Origin: Riptortus pedestris
Taxonomy: Eukaryota; Arthropoda; Insecta; Hemiptera; Alydidae
Length of the DNA stretch: 64,000 nt
Direction: 5' to 3'
Assembly: GCA_019009955.1 (NCBI GenBank)
Contig: CM032230.1
Coordinates: forward strand, 4,342,501 to 4,406,500
Of the stretch, positions 23,100-33,018 are shown one piece after another (positions within the stretch are counted from its first letter, which is position 1; each line of letters starts with the position of its first letter). The position numbers were made by a program, and so were the translations under genes. A model generated the notes under the pieces. It was not told the DNA's origin, searched no databases, and worked only from the letters and a program-made list of their open reading frames with translations.

Positions 23100-23940
23100 A
23101 AAAGCAACTCAAAACAGAACTGAAAAAAAAATGAAAATGACTGAACACAAAAGGCGAAATTAAACAAAAACTGGATGAAACACAAAAACGGAACTGGACT
23201 CAAAAATGGAAATGGAACTCAAAAAACAAGAATGGAAACCAATAAACAAATATTGAACACAACAAAGAAAAAAAAAAAAAATGAACAAGGGGAGAAATAA
23301 AGACAAAATTCAAAGCTAGGTGCAAAACTGTAAATCAAAATTATTGATATTGGACAATATAGAAATCATTAATAAAATATTTAAATATTCAATAAATAAA
23401 TGAATAATTAAAATAAAATTGGTGTATAAAATGAATAATAGTAAGTTACTGGTGACTATTTACATAAAACTCTGTACCTCCCTAAGGAAATCAGTTAAAA
23501 ATACTTCGAAACATGATGCTAAACCCAGATCTCTTAAGGCCTGCTATGCAAATGTGTGTAGTGACTGTCTGGAAGGCATAGAGGAATGCAGCTTGCATTA
23601 GTAAGTGCACTCTAATAGCTGCATTGACAGTCAGTAGACAGTGAAGCCTTCTGTCTATCCAAGATCGATATCTATATGCCATCTTCTAGGCAGGGCCAAC
23701 TCGCCTCATAATAGCTGAGTGCAATTATTTCAACTAGACAGACCAACATAGCACACCCTAACTATAATTTTTCTTCTTAAAAATTTAAAGCTATTATATT
23801 ACAACGCTATAAATTTCAATTTGAAATATTATTTATTACTTCTAAGGAATCAACAACTTTCAGTTTCCATCAGAATTATCCTGTTTTTACTAGTTTCAGC
23901 ATGACGTCTTTCCGTACGCACACGTGTCTTATAACTCAAA
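23100..23940. other. A-rich decay zone and unassigned sequence
   Basis: Positions 23100-23280 are a degenerate continuation of the CAAAAACGGAACTG-type repeat. The rest up to 23940 shows no recognised element or coding frame. Confidence 0.5.
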
Positions 23941-24200
23941 AGTCCCGTCACGCATGGGCAGCGTAAAATAAGCAGATTTCGTAGCTGCTCCTATGACGCT
24001 ACTGATCTCATCTCACAATATATTCTCTATTTCTAAATAAAAATCCCATGCAATGGGGGATATCTGAAGGCCGAAAACAGGAAAGAATTTTCGAAAATGA
24101 ATGTTAGCCATTAACGAGCTTGACGTTTCGTTTTACATAAAACGTTTAAATACCGAGTTCGGTAAATATGTAACAAAAATTGCGATCGCTAGAGCAACAG

Positions 24201-24250
<50 letters not shown>
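23941..24250 (-). mobile_element. HINE-like element, 3' half, split by a Helitron
   Basis: The hairpin end (GTCCCGTCACGCATGGGCAG) is followed by subfamily-2-like sequence and then the standard TTAACGAGCTTGACGTTTCG, CGAGTTCGGTAAATATGTAA, TTGCGATCGCTAGAGCAACA and the TA array (24206-24250). Its other half resumes at 25420 after a Helitron-like insertion. Confidence 0.7.
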
Positions 24251-24259
<9 letters not shown>

Positions 24260-25419
24260 TATATATATGTGTGTGTGTATAAATATATTCTGCATAATAT
24301 AGTTCTATATAATATAGCCACAATACCACCAAGATTTCGGTATAGGCCTCGGAAATGTACAGCCCTTATCGCTGGACCCATTTTTTCACGGAACCGGGTA
24401 CCGTTTTGTTCGTCGTGGTCGACTTTTGCTTTGAAAAATTATGAAATCCGAAATATCTTTAGATCCGTGATAGCTAGAGGAACTTGAAAATGCTTATTCC
24501 CGACCGCATTTTTTTCACTTTAAATTCGCTATAAATCCGAGGGTAGTTGCGATTTATTTCCCAAGCGTGGGAAAAACTCTCCGATGGGTCTCTTTCCGAT
24601 AAACACTTTCGCTTCGATATAGAGCGGTTCGATTCCCGAAGAAAGGAGCTAAAAGTCGAAATGAGCTTTCCCGCGGAGACTAACCCCTCTGCTTCTTGGT
24701 CGTTTTTCGCTTTCGAGGGGGTCTTTTCACGACTTCAGGAAAATATCTAACTTTTCACCGAGCCCCACACGACCCTCTCGAAATCCGCCATCGAAAAAAG
24801 CCTTTCTTTGTCACCCTCTCCCCCCTCCCCGGGGGCTGATAAGGGAAACCCGCTTCCAAGCCCTCATCCCTTATTCGTCCCTTTATCGAAAAGCGAAAAT
24901 CGGCTCCGGCTAGGGAAAACCAATTTTTCCGAGTGCGAAAACCAACAACCCCGCCTAACGAATTTTTTTCCTTGCCCGCGGGAAACCGCTACGGGGTCGT
25001 GCGACCCGTCCGAAGACGCGGGCCGTCGAGTACTCGACACACGTACCACGATGAAAATTTACTTCCCGATCCCCGAAAGAGAAAAAAATTTAAACGCGGA
25101 TTTTTGAGAAACGTGGTCAACGTTATTGGGCACTAACGATTGAACCGAACTTAACAAAACACTATATGAAAATTAGCATTAATTCTTCCATGATTATAAG
25201 CTTTATTAATTTTTTTAGGTTCGAACGGGAGTAGGGGTTAAAAGGGAGGCTTGAATAAAAAATTCAAGATATTTAATTTTCTATTTGTTTTTATGCAAAC
25301 GTGCACATAAAAAATGTTGTTTTTTGTGTTATTAAAACCAGCTTTTACATAATATTATTAAATTTAATATCCTAATCACTTCAAATAACATGCAGGACAA
25401 CGTCTGTCGAGTCCGCTAG
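24251..25419 (+). mobile_element. Helitron-like element carrying a CpG-rich block
   Basis: The 3' end is very characteristic: GACAACGTCTGTCGAGTCCG followed by CTAG (25416-25419) and then TATATATA, as expected for insertion between A and T. The 300 bp before it (25130-25415) are Helitron-family sequence shared with 30780-30990 (TTGAACCGAA, TTCGAACGGGAGT, GCAAACGTGCACATAA). The 5' terminus is not clear. It probably lies in 24251-24330, just after the TA array and a CACACATATATATATGTGTG hairpin. No Rep/helicase coding is present, so the element is non-autonomous. Confidence 0.7.
24330..25130 (+). other. CpG-rich block of foreign composition inside the Helitron
   Basis: This block of about 800 bp is markedly richer in G+C and CpG than the rest of the window; ten CpGs fall in 24961-25020 alone. 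It contains many TCGA, CCGA and TTTCG words. Two plus frames (24547-24750 and 24808-25107) show no recognised domain. The plain reading is sequence captured by the Helitron, from a host promoter/5' UTR or from another genome. I cannot identify the source. Confidence 0.6.
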
Positions 25420-25500
25420 TATATATATAGCTCTATACAAACCTCAATTTCATTATCTTCTGGGTAGCATCAATGGAAATTTGAAGACATAAAAAGAAAA
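25420..25500 (-). mobile_element. HINE-like element, 5' half resuming after the Helitron
   Basis: After a short TATATATA remnant the sequence runs ACCTCAATTTCATTATCTTC, GGGTAGCATCAATGG and AATTTGAAGAC. This is the eroded HINE stretch that normally follows the TA array (ACCTCATTTTCGTCATCTCC, GGGTAGGATCGATGG). It completes the copy interrupted at 24250. Confidence 0.65.
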
Positions 25501-25872
25501 TAAAAAATATCAAATTCCACATTTTTATAGAATATTTTTTTGTTTATTATAAGAAGATATATAATTAATATTCCATAATATTCATTGATCCGATGGGGCA
25601 GAACGAATACATTGTTTATTATTTTCAAATGAAAATATTCTCGATGAAGTGCATTAAAACATTTTGTTTATAATCCCTTGTACGAAGTAACGGAGATAAT
25701 GTAATCGAGGAAAATTACGGTTTTCATATTTCAACGGAATTATAGTTCTGGCATTTCTCTAAAATGGCTAGCCTTGCCCATAAGGAAGTAAAAACGCTGT
25801 ACATACATAACTATTGTTTTATCCATGTTTTCTCTGACTCGACATATTAACCGAGTTATTTGTATTTTTTTA
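25501..25872. other. AT-rich stretch, no feature recognised
   Basis: Non-coding by eye. Only short A/T runs are visible and no transposon end was found. Confidence 0.4.
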
Positions 25873-26471
25873 GTATATTTCCCTTAGGGGAAATTAGCTA
25901 TTGAGGTTTCACTCATGACGCGATTTTCGAAAAAAAAAATCTTCAATGACCATCGATCCTAACTACTAGATGACGAAAATGAGGTCCGTTCAAAATTATA
26001 TATATATATATTTTTGTCTTTTACCACTCTAGCGGATTTTTATTTAATCGTTACCAAATTCGATATATCAGCGTTCTATGTAAAAAGGAAGATCGAGTTC
26101 GTTAACGGCTGAAATGGGACTTGAGGGAGGGGGGGGGGGATTTAGAAGGTATGAATTTCGACAATTCAAGATATCTTCGTTATTATACGTTGGATCGAAA
26201 AAATGTATAGAACCAATATTATTCCAAAGGCAATGTCCTATAAATGTTGTTACATTCGGGTTTTGAATATGTTGATTATTAACCGAGCTATTTGCATTTT
26301 AAAAGTTTTCGGCCTTAAATTCCCGACTACTACTCATGTGTTATTAACAATAAGCTTTTATATTATGATGCACTTTATTTGAAGCCTAAATACAAAATAT
26401 TGTATTCTTTGAACCTTTACGCAATTACGTGACACGCTTAGGTAACGCAGCCCCTGCGTGACGTACTTTTT
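25873..26471 (+). mobile_element. HINE-like element, internally deleted
   Basis: The 5' end is TTTCCCTTAGGGGAAATTAGC. The CTCATGACGCGATTTTCG box, a short TA array (25999-26012), CTCTAGCGGATTTTTATTTA, poly(G) (26130-26139), TTATTAACCGAGCTATTTGC and AAACCTTTAC follow, then a direct jump to the 3' end AACGCAGCCCCTGCGTGACG. Several hundred bases between the last two landmarks are missing. Its 25918-26104 part was the apparent template for the insertion at 27540-27773. Confidence 0.8.
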
Positions 26472-26696
26472 TCATTTAGCCTTCTATAAACTCTTAGTAC
26501 TTCTAGTCATCCAATCTTCACCTTGTGTAACTCAGTGACTGATCTCATGTCCAACTGACCATTTAATTTCCATTTGCTCAGGTTTCATTCAACGAGAGGA
26601 ACAGAAAATAGGGTGTGAGATGAGTTCAGCTACTCCCCTTCCTTCAAGTGGGAAATCTGCTTAGTTTACGCAGCTCCTACATCACTGAATTTTTCT
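26472..26696 (+). mobile_element. HINE-like 3' end, second subfamily
   Basis: A complete 3' terminus (AAATCTGCTTAGTTTACGCA with hairpin CAGCTCCTAC and a T-run) lies at 26651-26696. It is preceded by ACTGATCTCATGTCCAACTG-type sequence related to the subfamily-2 copies at 6305 and 23941. Confidence 0.55.
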
Positions 26697-27095
26697 ATTG
26701 AGAACCTAAGCAGACTTATATGATTAAATAATTCTAATCCGGTAATGAACGCATACTGTCAAACGATATTCTATCAATATTTTCTATTCTAAATTTTCTG
26801 AAATATTTTAAAAATTCACTAGCATCCTTTACCCTTACGCGTACATTTTTCTCAGAAGGTATTTTTTTTCTTATATAAATGGCGTAGGTGTAAATCTTAA
26901 TATGGCTATTGGATTCTGGTTATTAACACTTGGTCTCTCTCACTTCAAGCTTCATCACACAAACCAACGAAACATTGTTATGGGACCAATAAAAATTTGG
27001 TGCATCTATAATCTACAAGGAAAAGTCTTACATTTGAATAGTAACATTACATATGTTATGGAATAGTTAAATTTCATATAGTACACAATATAGAC
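26697..27095. other. Unassigned AT-rich stretch
   Basis: No coding frame with a domain and no terminal repeat was seen. Confidence 0.4.
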
Positions 27096-27210
27096 AGAGT
27101 CGTGAGTTCAATTCTCACCTGGTTAATAGAAATTTATTTAGTGACGAACTCAGTAAATGAAATTCATATACCCTTCCTGGCTAGAAAAATATTTAATAAT
27201 CCGCACGGGG
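27096..27210 (+). mobile_element. tRNA-derived SINE fragment
   Basis: A B-box-like GTGAGTTCAATTCTCACC is followed by AGAAATTTATTTAGTGACGA, ACTCAGTAAATGAAAT and CCTTCCTGGCTAG, the same order as in the intact copy at 34737-34965. The left part with the A box is missing or too eroded to see. Confidence 0.6.
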
Positions 27211-27289
27211 TAAAATCCATCTTGAATTTATAATTTTATATTGAAGGGAATTTAAAAATATACGCGAAGCTCATTTTAGACGTTGGTAT

Positions 27290-27445
27290 TATTCTCATTT
27301 GGTTAATCTGGAGTGGTGGGTACGATTTCAGCCTAGGCAACAGGAATTTATTTTATGAGGAACTCATTAAACAAAATGCATAGTCCCACCCTGGCAAAAA
27401 AGGGTGGACTACTGTAGATAGACTGTTCCAATTAATGATAATGTG
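27290..27445 (+). mobile_element. tRNA-derived SINE, degenerate
   Basis: It holds GAGTGGTGGGTACGATTTCA (degenerate B box), GCCTAGGCAACAGGAATTTA, GAGGAACTCATTAAACAAAA, CCCACCCTGGCAA and GTAGATAGACTG. It lies in tandem with the fragment just upstream. The tail has lost the GGACGTTAATAA end. Confidence 0.6.
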
Positions 27446-27486
27446 GTATTATATTCTGGAGAATATCAATACATTTTTTATTTAAT

Positions 27487-27613
27487 TTAAATATTTTTTA
27501 ATTGTTTTCTTAAGATTATTATATTCTACACACTAACGTGACGCGATTTTCGAAAAAAAAAATCTTCAATGACCATCGATCCTAACTACTAGATGACGAA
27601 AATGAGGCCGTTC

Positions 27614-27689
<76 letters not shown>

Positions 27690-27826
27690 CTTTTACTACT
27701 CTAGCGGATTTTTATTTAATCGTTACCAAATTCGATATATCAGCGTTCTATGTAAAAAGGAAGATCGAGTTCGTTAAATATTTTTTAATTGTTTTCTTAA
27801 GATTATTATATTCTACACACTAACGT
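27487..27826. repeat. 53-bp exact direct repeat flanking a templated HINE insert
   Basis: 27487-27539 and 27774-27826 are identical over 53 bp (TTAAATATTTTTTAATTG ... CACTAACGT). Between them lies 27540-27773, which is almost identical to 25918-26104 (same A-run, same CTAACTACTAGATGACG) except for a TA array expanded to about 66 bp. The junctions share short microhomology (TTAA on the right, TGACGCG on the left). Confidence 0.9.
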
Positions 27827-28377
27827 TTAATTGAGTACTTAACCTTGATTCGATGAGATCGGTTGAGAAATACAGGTAGCTATTGCAGATGAAATTATTG
27901 ACTGTTAATACCAGTTATGGGCGTCAATGTTCTGTCTCCAGAAATATCCATCAAAAAGTGATATACCAGAAAAGGTGATAAACCACTGCTTATATCTGGC
28001 TATGTACACATTTCATACCGAAATTAGTCTAAATGGATTCAAGGAAGGGCAAAATTGATAAATACGTAGAATTATAAAAGCTCTACATTTTACTGGGTAA
28101 AAACTAATAATAACAAGAAATGAAATTCATCTGAAATGTTTTGTGCTACATTGGCTTTAACATTCCAGCTGGGTGGCTTCATTCCCCAATTGCCTCGGTT
28201 TGATTTAAAATATTTCATTCATTTTAAACGAAACGTTTAATATCGGGAATTGAATAAAACCAAAGATAAATTCCAGTATTGTGTTAAACTCCAAAACATT
28301 TCTAGGGTACAATAATCGAACTCATTATATTATCTATAATCCAGAAAGCTGTTTATGCCACAACGTCATGTAACGTA
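27827..28377. other. Unassigned stretch
   Basis: AT-rich, with no recognised element or domain-bearing frame. Confidence 0.4.
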
Positions 28378-29231
28378 CATTGTGTTCCAACTAAGCGTGC
28401 CACCCCCTAAAAATCTTGAATTATTTTAATACAAAGCTGAAACTTGGTGTGTCATAATTGTGACTCTTGAAGAGTCCTTTCAATCTTTATTCAACCTTTT
28501 AACCTTCTCCAGTAATTATCCAGCGACCGTAACTTTAGAATTTTCAATGATATGCCATACTTTTTAAAGTGGATTCATGCAGAAAATTAAATTCAAAAAC
28601 GATCTTACGATCGATGCATCTTTTAGCCGTAAAATACACAAATCTTTATTTAATAAACGGCACATTTTATTGAAAAATGCTGCAACATAATAGTTGTAGC
28701 CAACAAAATTATACTTCAAACGAGTCTACGGGGAAAGGAATGGATTTTGAAATTTAAAAAACAAAAACAAATATATTTAAACGAAATAACGAAAAGTATT
28801 CTTCAATGAATCCAAAATATGTTTACTTAAAAAAACATCACATAGAACACTTAGTGGCCACCCAGGTCACCCGATCTGACAGTAATGGATTATTTTCTAT
28901 GGTGGAGGGTCAAATCATCTCTACCAAAACAGGTCGCAGAATATTGAAGACAAAAAATAAAATGAGATTGGCGATGAATTCAATTTCAGGAGCAGAAATA
29001 CAGAGCCAAAACGGATTTCAGATACCGTCTTTTGAAGTGCATAAATGAGGAAGGGTGCATTTTCGAACAATTGCTATGCTAAAGTTATGGAGAAGTACTG
29101 GAGAAGGTTAGGTGGTTGAATATGGACTGAAAGGATTCTTCAGGGGTCCTAATTATGGCACACCAAGTCTCAGCTTTGTTTTAAAATAATTCAAGATTTC
29201 AAGGGCGTGGCGCGTGAAGTTGATACACAGT
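28378..29231 (+). mobile_element. Mariner-family element, internally deleted, long terminal inverted repeats
   Basis: The left end (CATTGTGTTCCAACTAAGCG) and the right end read in reverse (CACTGTGTATCAACTTCACG) are inverted repeats of about 160-170 bp, sharing AATCTTGAATTATTTTAA and CAACCT...TAACCTTCTCCAGTA. Between them is a transposase C-terminal remnant. At about 850 bp it is well below the length of an autonomous mariner. No clear TA duplication is visible at the ends. Confidence 0.75.
28806..29099 (+). pseudogene. Mariner transposase C-terminal remnant
   Basis: In the frame starting at 28855 the sequence reads WPPRSPDL, then MDYFLWWRVKSS. This is the signature around the third catalytic aspartate of mariner-type (DDD) transposases. 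A frame change after about 28930 leads, in another frame, to KCINEEGCIFEQLLC and a stop, the usual C-terminal ending of this family. The first two catalytic aspartates are absent. The 80-codon frame at 28806-29048 only partly overlaps the real reading. Confidence 0.75.
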
Positions 29232-29254
29232 GAATATACATAATTTTTACTTAA

Positions 29255-29470
29255 TTTTCTTCATCTCGAGATTAGGATCGATGTAAAGTTCATATCATGA
29301 GTACAACCTCAATAGCTGCTTTCCCTTGATAGAAATCTGCTAAACGCCCGTCAAGTCCTGCGTAAACTCCTTCTTGTCGACCCCTCCATAATCAGATTTC
29401 AACTATTCACGGACTGGATCTTTAGTTACACATGAAACTCCTACATATCGAGTATGGCAACGAAACAAAA
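29255..29470 (-). mobile_element. HINE-like 5' end and scrambled fragments
   Basis: TCATATCATGAGTACAACCTC, AATAGCTGCTTTCCC and AGAAATCTGCTAAA give the palindromic end in minus orientation at 29255-29344. Next to it (29374-29470) are CCCCTCCATAATCAGATTTC and TCGAGTATGGCAACGAAACA, an eroded piece of the middle. The order is not that of one intact copy. Confidence 0.6.
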
Positions 29471-29473
29471 AAA

Positions 29474-30069
29474 AATGTAGTCTCTATCTGTGTATTAATT
29501 TTTTTTCGATATTTTACGATACTTTTGCGTTTTAAATGCCATTGAAACGATTTATACAATTGTTGGATTTGGTGTCTTTCTGTTTGTTTGTTGGCTTTTC
29601 TACTGAACCAAATTTTGTGAAACTTGGTATATATACTATAAAATCAACTTAGACTATAGGCTATATTAATATTAATATATTCTCAGAGTTGAACAGGAGT
29701 GGGGGTTAAAAGGGAGACGTGAAATAAGAAATGGTGATAACAGAAAAACCTGCTTATAGCAGAAACTGTTTATTCATTATTCAGAGTAACGTTTGCCGTA
29801 TAACAGAGTATAAACGAGAAATAATTAAAGAAGCACTACGGAACAACAATTTTATTTGCCACTAATGACTGAACCGAACTAATCAAAACTGTATGTGAAT
29901 TTGCATTATCGCTTCCATGATTATAAGCTGTATTAGCACTACACATAATAGATACATGCATAATACTTTAGCGAACAGGTGTGGGAGGTAATATGGAGGG
30001 GGGGGGGGCCTGAAATGAAAAATCGCTACATTTCGTTCTTCATTCTTCATGATTTATAGTATATCTTTT
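29474..30069 (+). mobile_element. Helitron-like element, 5' part
   Basis: A degenerate 5' block (TGTAGTCTCTATCTGTG, TTTACGATACTTTTGCG, GTGTCTTTCTGTTTGTTTG, AAACTTGGTATATATACT) is followed by the family's internal repeat (AACAGGAGTGGGGGTTAAAA, CGTTTGCC, ACTGAACCGAACT). It ends where a HINE 5' end begins at 30070. It may belong with 30500-32158 as one element split by nested insertions. Confidence 0.55.
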
Positions 30070-30132
30070 AACAGATTTCCCTTCAAGGAAATCAGCTATT
30101 AAGGTTGTACTCATGACACAATTTTCGAAATT

Positions 30133-30138
<6 letters not shown>
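30070..30138 (+). mobile_element. HINE-like 5' end
   Basis: It reads TTAACAGATTTCCCTTCAAGGAAATCAGC, then GTACTCATGACACAATTTTCG, then a TA array. Its continuation most likely resumes at 32159 after nested insertions. Confidence 0.7.
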
Positions 30139-30169
<31 letters not shown>

Positions 30170-30174
<5 letters not shown>

Positions 30175-30200
30175 TGCTCAAAAATGAATAGGGATATTAT

Positions 30201-30233
<33 letters not shown>

Positions 30234-30361
30234 CTGCTCAAAAATGAATAGGGATATTGGTTATTTTTTCTTATCCTATTAATTTTAATTAAATCGATCT
30301 TAATTAAATTTCTTTTTTATAGGGGAAAAAGACAATAATTTCTAATAAATATTAATGATAT

Positions 30362-30426
<65 letters not shown>

Positions 30427-30480
30427 TAGGCACCATACATACCACAAAACAGCCAATATCCCTATTCACTGTTTAGCAGT
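30170..30480. mobile_element. Tc1/mariner-like MITE in a TA array
   Basis: The left end CTGCTCAAAAATGAATAGGG (30235 onward) and the right end read in reverse (CTGCTAAACAGTGAATAGGG) are inverted repeats that continue with ATATTGG. The flanks are TA-rich, fitting TA target use. The left end is duplicated 60 bp upstream (30175-30200) with its own TA array, suggesting slippage or a partial second copy. A further TA array of 55 bp lies inside (30369-30424). It is non-coding. Confidence 0.7.
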
Positions 30481-32155
30481 TTATATGTTACTGTAAAACC
30501 CCGGAGTGCGATAAAACCTAAGATTTACAGGTAAATCTTAGGATTGAGCAGAAGCATTGGTAAATGTCCGATTTTATCTTTCTAATCGGACTTTAGGCAG
30601 TAACTCTTAGAAATTAAAAACAGGGATATTTCGTTTCTTATTGGTTTTTCCGAAAATATGCATATAACAAAAGTTGTTTATTTAGTTATTTAGAGTAACT
30701 TTTGTTATATTCACTTTTATTTTATAATAAAGTATAAACGAGGTATTCACCAAAAACTAAAGCGGGAGCCAACTATTTTATTGGACACTAACGATTGAAC
30801 CGAATATTACAAAACTCGGTATTTGAATTAGCATTAACTCTTCAATGATTATAAGCTATATTAAAACTTTTAGGTTCGAACGGGAGTGGGAGTTATAAGG
30901 GAAGCCTGTAGTAAAAATTTGCGATATTTCATTTTATATTTGTTTTTCGGCAAACGTGCACATAACAAAAGTGGCTTACTTTGTTATTTAGAGCAACTTT
31001 TGTTTCATTCATTTTTGTCGTAAAATGAAATATATAGGGATATGAGCTAAATGTATAGCGGGAGTTGACGATTTTATTAGTACTTATTTAAGTATTTGTT
31101 ATATAGGTATATTATGACAAATGTAGTTGGTGGTTGTTTTAGTCTTATCTATTTCGATTATTTAGTTCTATGTATGATTCGGATTAGTGAGATTATAAAT
31201 CTCCGCCCCCCCTCCCATTTATTTATTTTCCCTAGAAAAAACTTTGTAACTTATTTCCAATAGAAATTTAAACTATAAGAGCTATTCCATTATTTAATTA
31301 GTATAATGTATTATTTAAACAGAATCATGCTGAATTTCCTCAAGGAGTGATAGCGGAAGTAGTAGGGAATCAAACTCTTTGATTTTGGTAATATATTATC
31401 TTATTTCCGATATCTTCATGATATTGAAACAAATATGTACTATCATAACAATTAAACGTTAATGGTAATGCCTTAATGACAATATGCGTTTAAACTCGAT
31501 GTGATTGTTTAATATTACCTAGGTTGCAGAGACGGCTGCGATCTCTTCCTCTCGACTAGATTTTTGAATATAAATGAAATTATTTTTAGGCTACCACTAT
31601 TATTTAATTCCATCAGGTAGATAAATTATTACAATAATATTTTGAATCAATAATTTAAGGAGAAGAATGTTGATAACTCTAATGCGAGAGCGGAAATAGA
31701 CGGGAAGCTAATAAAGTTAATTGAGTTTACTTATTTCCTGTCAAATGCTGGCATAACGGGAAGTGATTTCCACTGAGATCTACTATTATGAATATAACCT
31801 TACGTGCTAAACTATGCTTAAACTATATGTGCTCGGATTGGGTTTTAGAAGGAAATATGTTCATTATAGATGATATTTAATTGTAATACATGCTATTCAT
31901 GATAATAGTTAGAATTATTCAAAAACGGTGAGTCAAAAAGTAGAGGGATACATTAACAACACATTTTCATTTATTCTTCAAAACGAAAATTTCTATTCTA
32001 TTAATACCTAAAATTTACCCTTTAGGATTGGTTATTTCGCAAAAACATTTCGTGGAGGGAAGTGTATTTGTACACATTGAAGTCTTTCTATAAAAATACC
32101 ATCATTAGCCAGTCAGCAATGATTTCCAGGGCACCGCCGGGTACCGTACCTTAGC

Positions 32156-32158
<3 letters not shown>
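30481..32158 (+). mobile_element. Helitron-like element, 3' part
   Basis: It contains family internal repeats (TTCGAACGGGAGTGGGAGTT at about 30885, GCAAACGTGCACATAACAAA) and a 3' section 31900-32158 shared in reverse with 45110-45350 (ACGGTGAGTCAAAAAGTA, CATTGAAGTCTTTCTATA, CCATCATTAGCCAGTCAGCA). The end is hairpin GGGCACCGCCGGG, then TACCGTACC and TTAGCTAT, followed directly by a TA array. The terminal tetranucleotide is CTAT rather than CTAG. Confidence 0.6.
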
Positions 32159-32204
<46 letters not shown>

Positions 32205-32955
32205 ACAGTTGAAGCTCTAGCGGTCCTAATTTTTGTTAATCTTTACGAAACTCTATATTTATTCGTTTCATGCAAAAAAAAAGATCAAGTATGTTAATGG
32301 CTGAAATCGGATCAATGGGGGGGGGGAGGTTAAGAGGGAGATTTTTGAAAATTCAATATATTTCCGTTACTATGCGTCAGATCGAAAAATTCACTATAAA
32401 TATTGTCATATTCATTTATTCTCGATGTTGAATATTAACCCAGGTATTTGCATTTATATGAAGTTTGCTGATAGCGGACGAGATGAGGTCGGCTATTGTC
32501 GGTTCTGTTCGGCTCCTTTCGGTTTTGATCGTATGGTTCCGCCAAAAGTTAGTTCGGCTATTTCCATAACTGTTCGGCTCTCGTGAAATTCGTTTAGAGA
32601 CTGGTGTAAGCTTCTACATTCTGAGATATGTTCAATTATTCATTATAAGTTACAGTACCAGATATAGTAATTAATTTGCAAAAAAGTTAAGTTGTTATAT
32701 TCAAAGATATTAAAGTAATTGTGTTTCTTTTCGGCGAAAAATATACTATCTATCTGTTCAGCTCTAAGTGGTTGGCAGACCTGTTTGTTTACAACTCAGA
32801 AGCAGTTTCCGTTGGAAGCTTATTAAAAGTAACTGAAAGATTTCTCATTAACGTTTGTATTTACTCTCGGTGGTGTTAGTGTTTCCAGTAAAGAGATATC
32901 TCTATTGTAAAGCTTCGCGTGGGAAATCTGCTTAGTTTACGCAGCCCCGGACTTG
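32159..32955 (+). mobile_element. HINE-like element, 3' part, short-form subfamily
   Basis: From the TA array (32159-32202) it runs through CTCTAGCGGTCCTAATTTTT, poly(G) (32319-32327) and TTGAATATTAACCCAGGTAT, then the GTTCGGCTC module (32575) and TTACAGTACCAGATATAG, and on to GAAATCTGCTTAGTTTACGC. The final hairpin is broken (AGCCCCGGACTT): the TGCGTGA arm is missing. Its 5' start is probably 30070-30138. Confidence 0.75.
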
Positions 32956-33018
32956 TATTCCTTAATTTCGAGATGCTGGATGGTGAAAGAATCTGTTATC
33001 TCAGGTAAAAAAATAAAA

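Noticed and set aside
22465..23203. Frames of 159-223 codons rich in Phe/Cys/Leu or Lys/Thr/Glu
   Set aside because: All come from a 36-bp purine-rich repeat that lacks stops on both strands; no gene context.
24101..24487. 128-codon frame with an Ile/Tyr run
   Set aside because: It crosses the TA/CA array and joins HINE and Helitron sequence; no domain.
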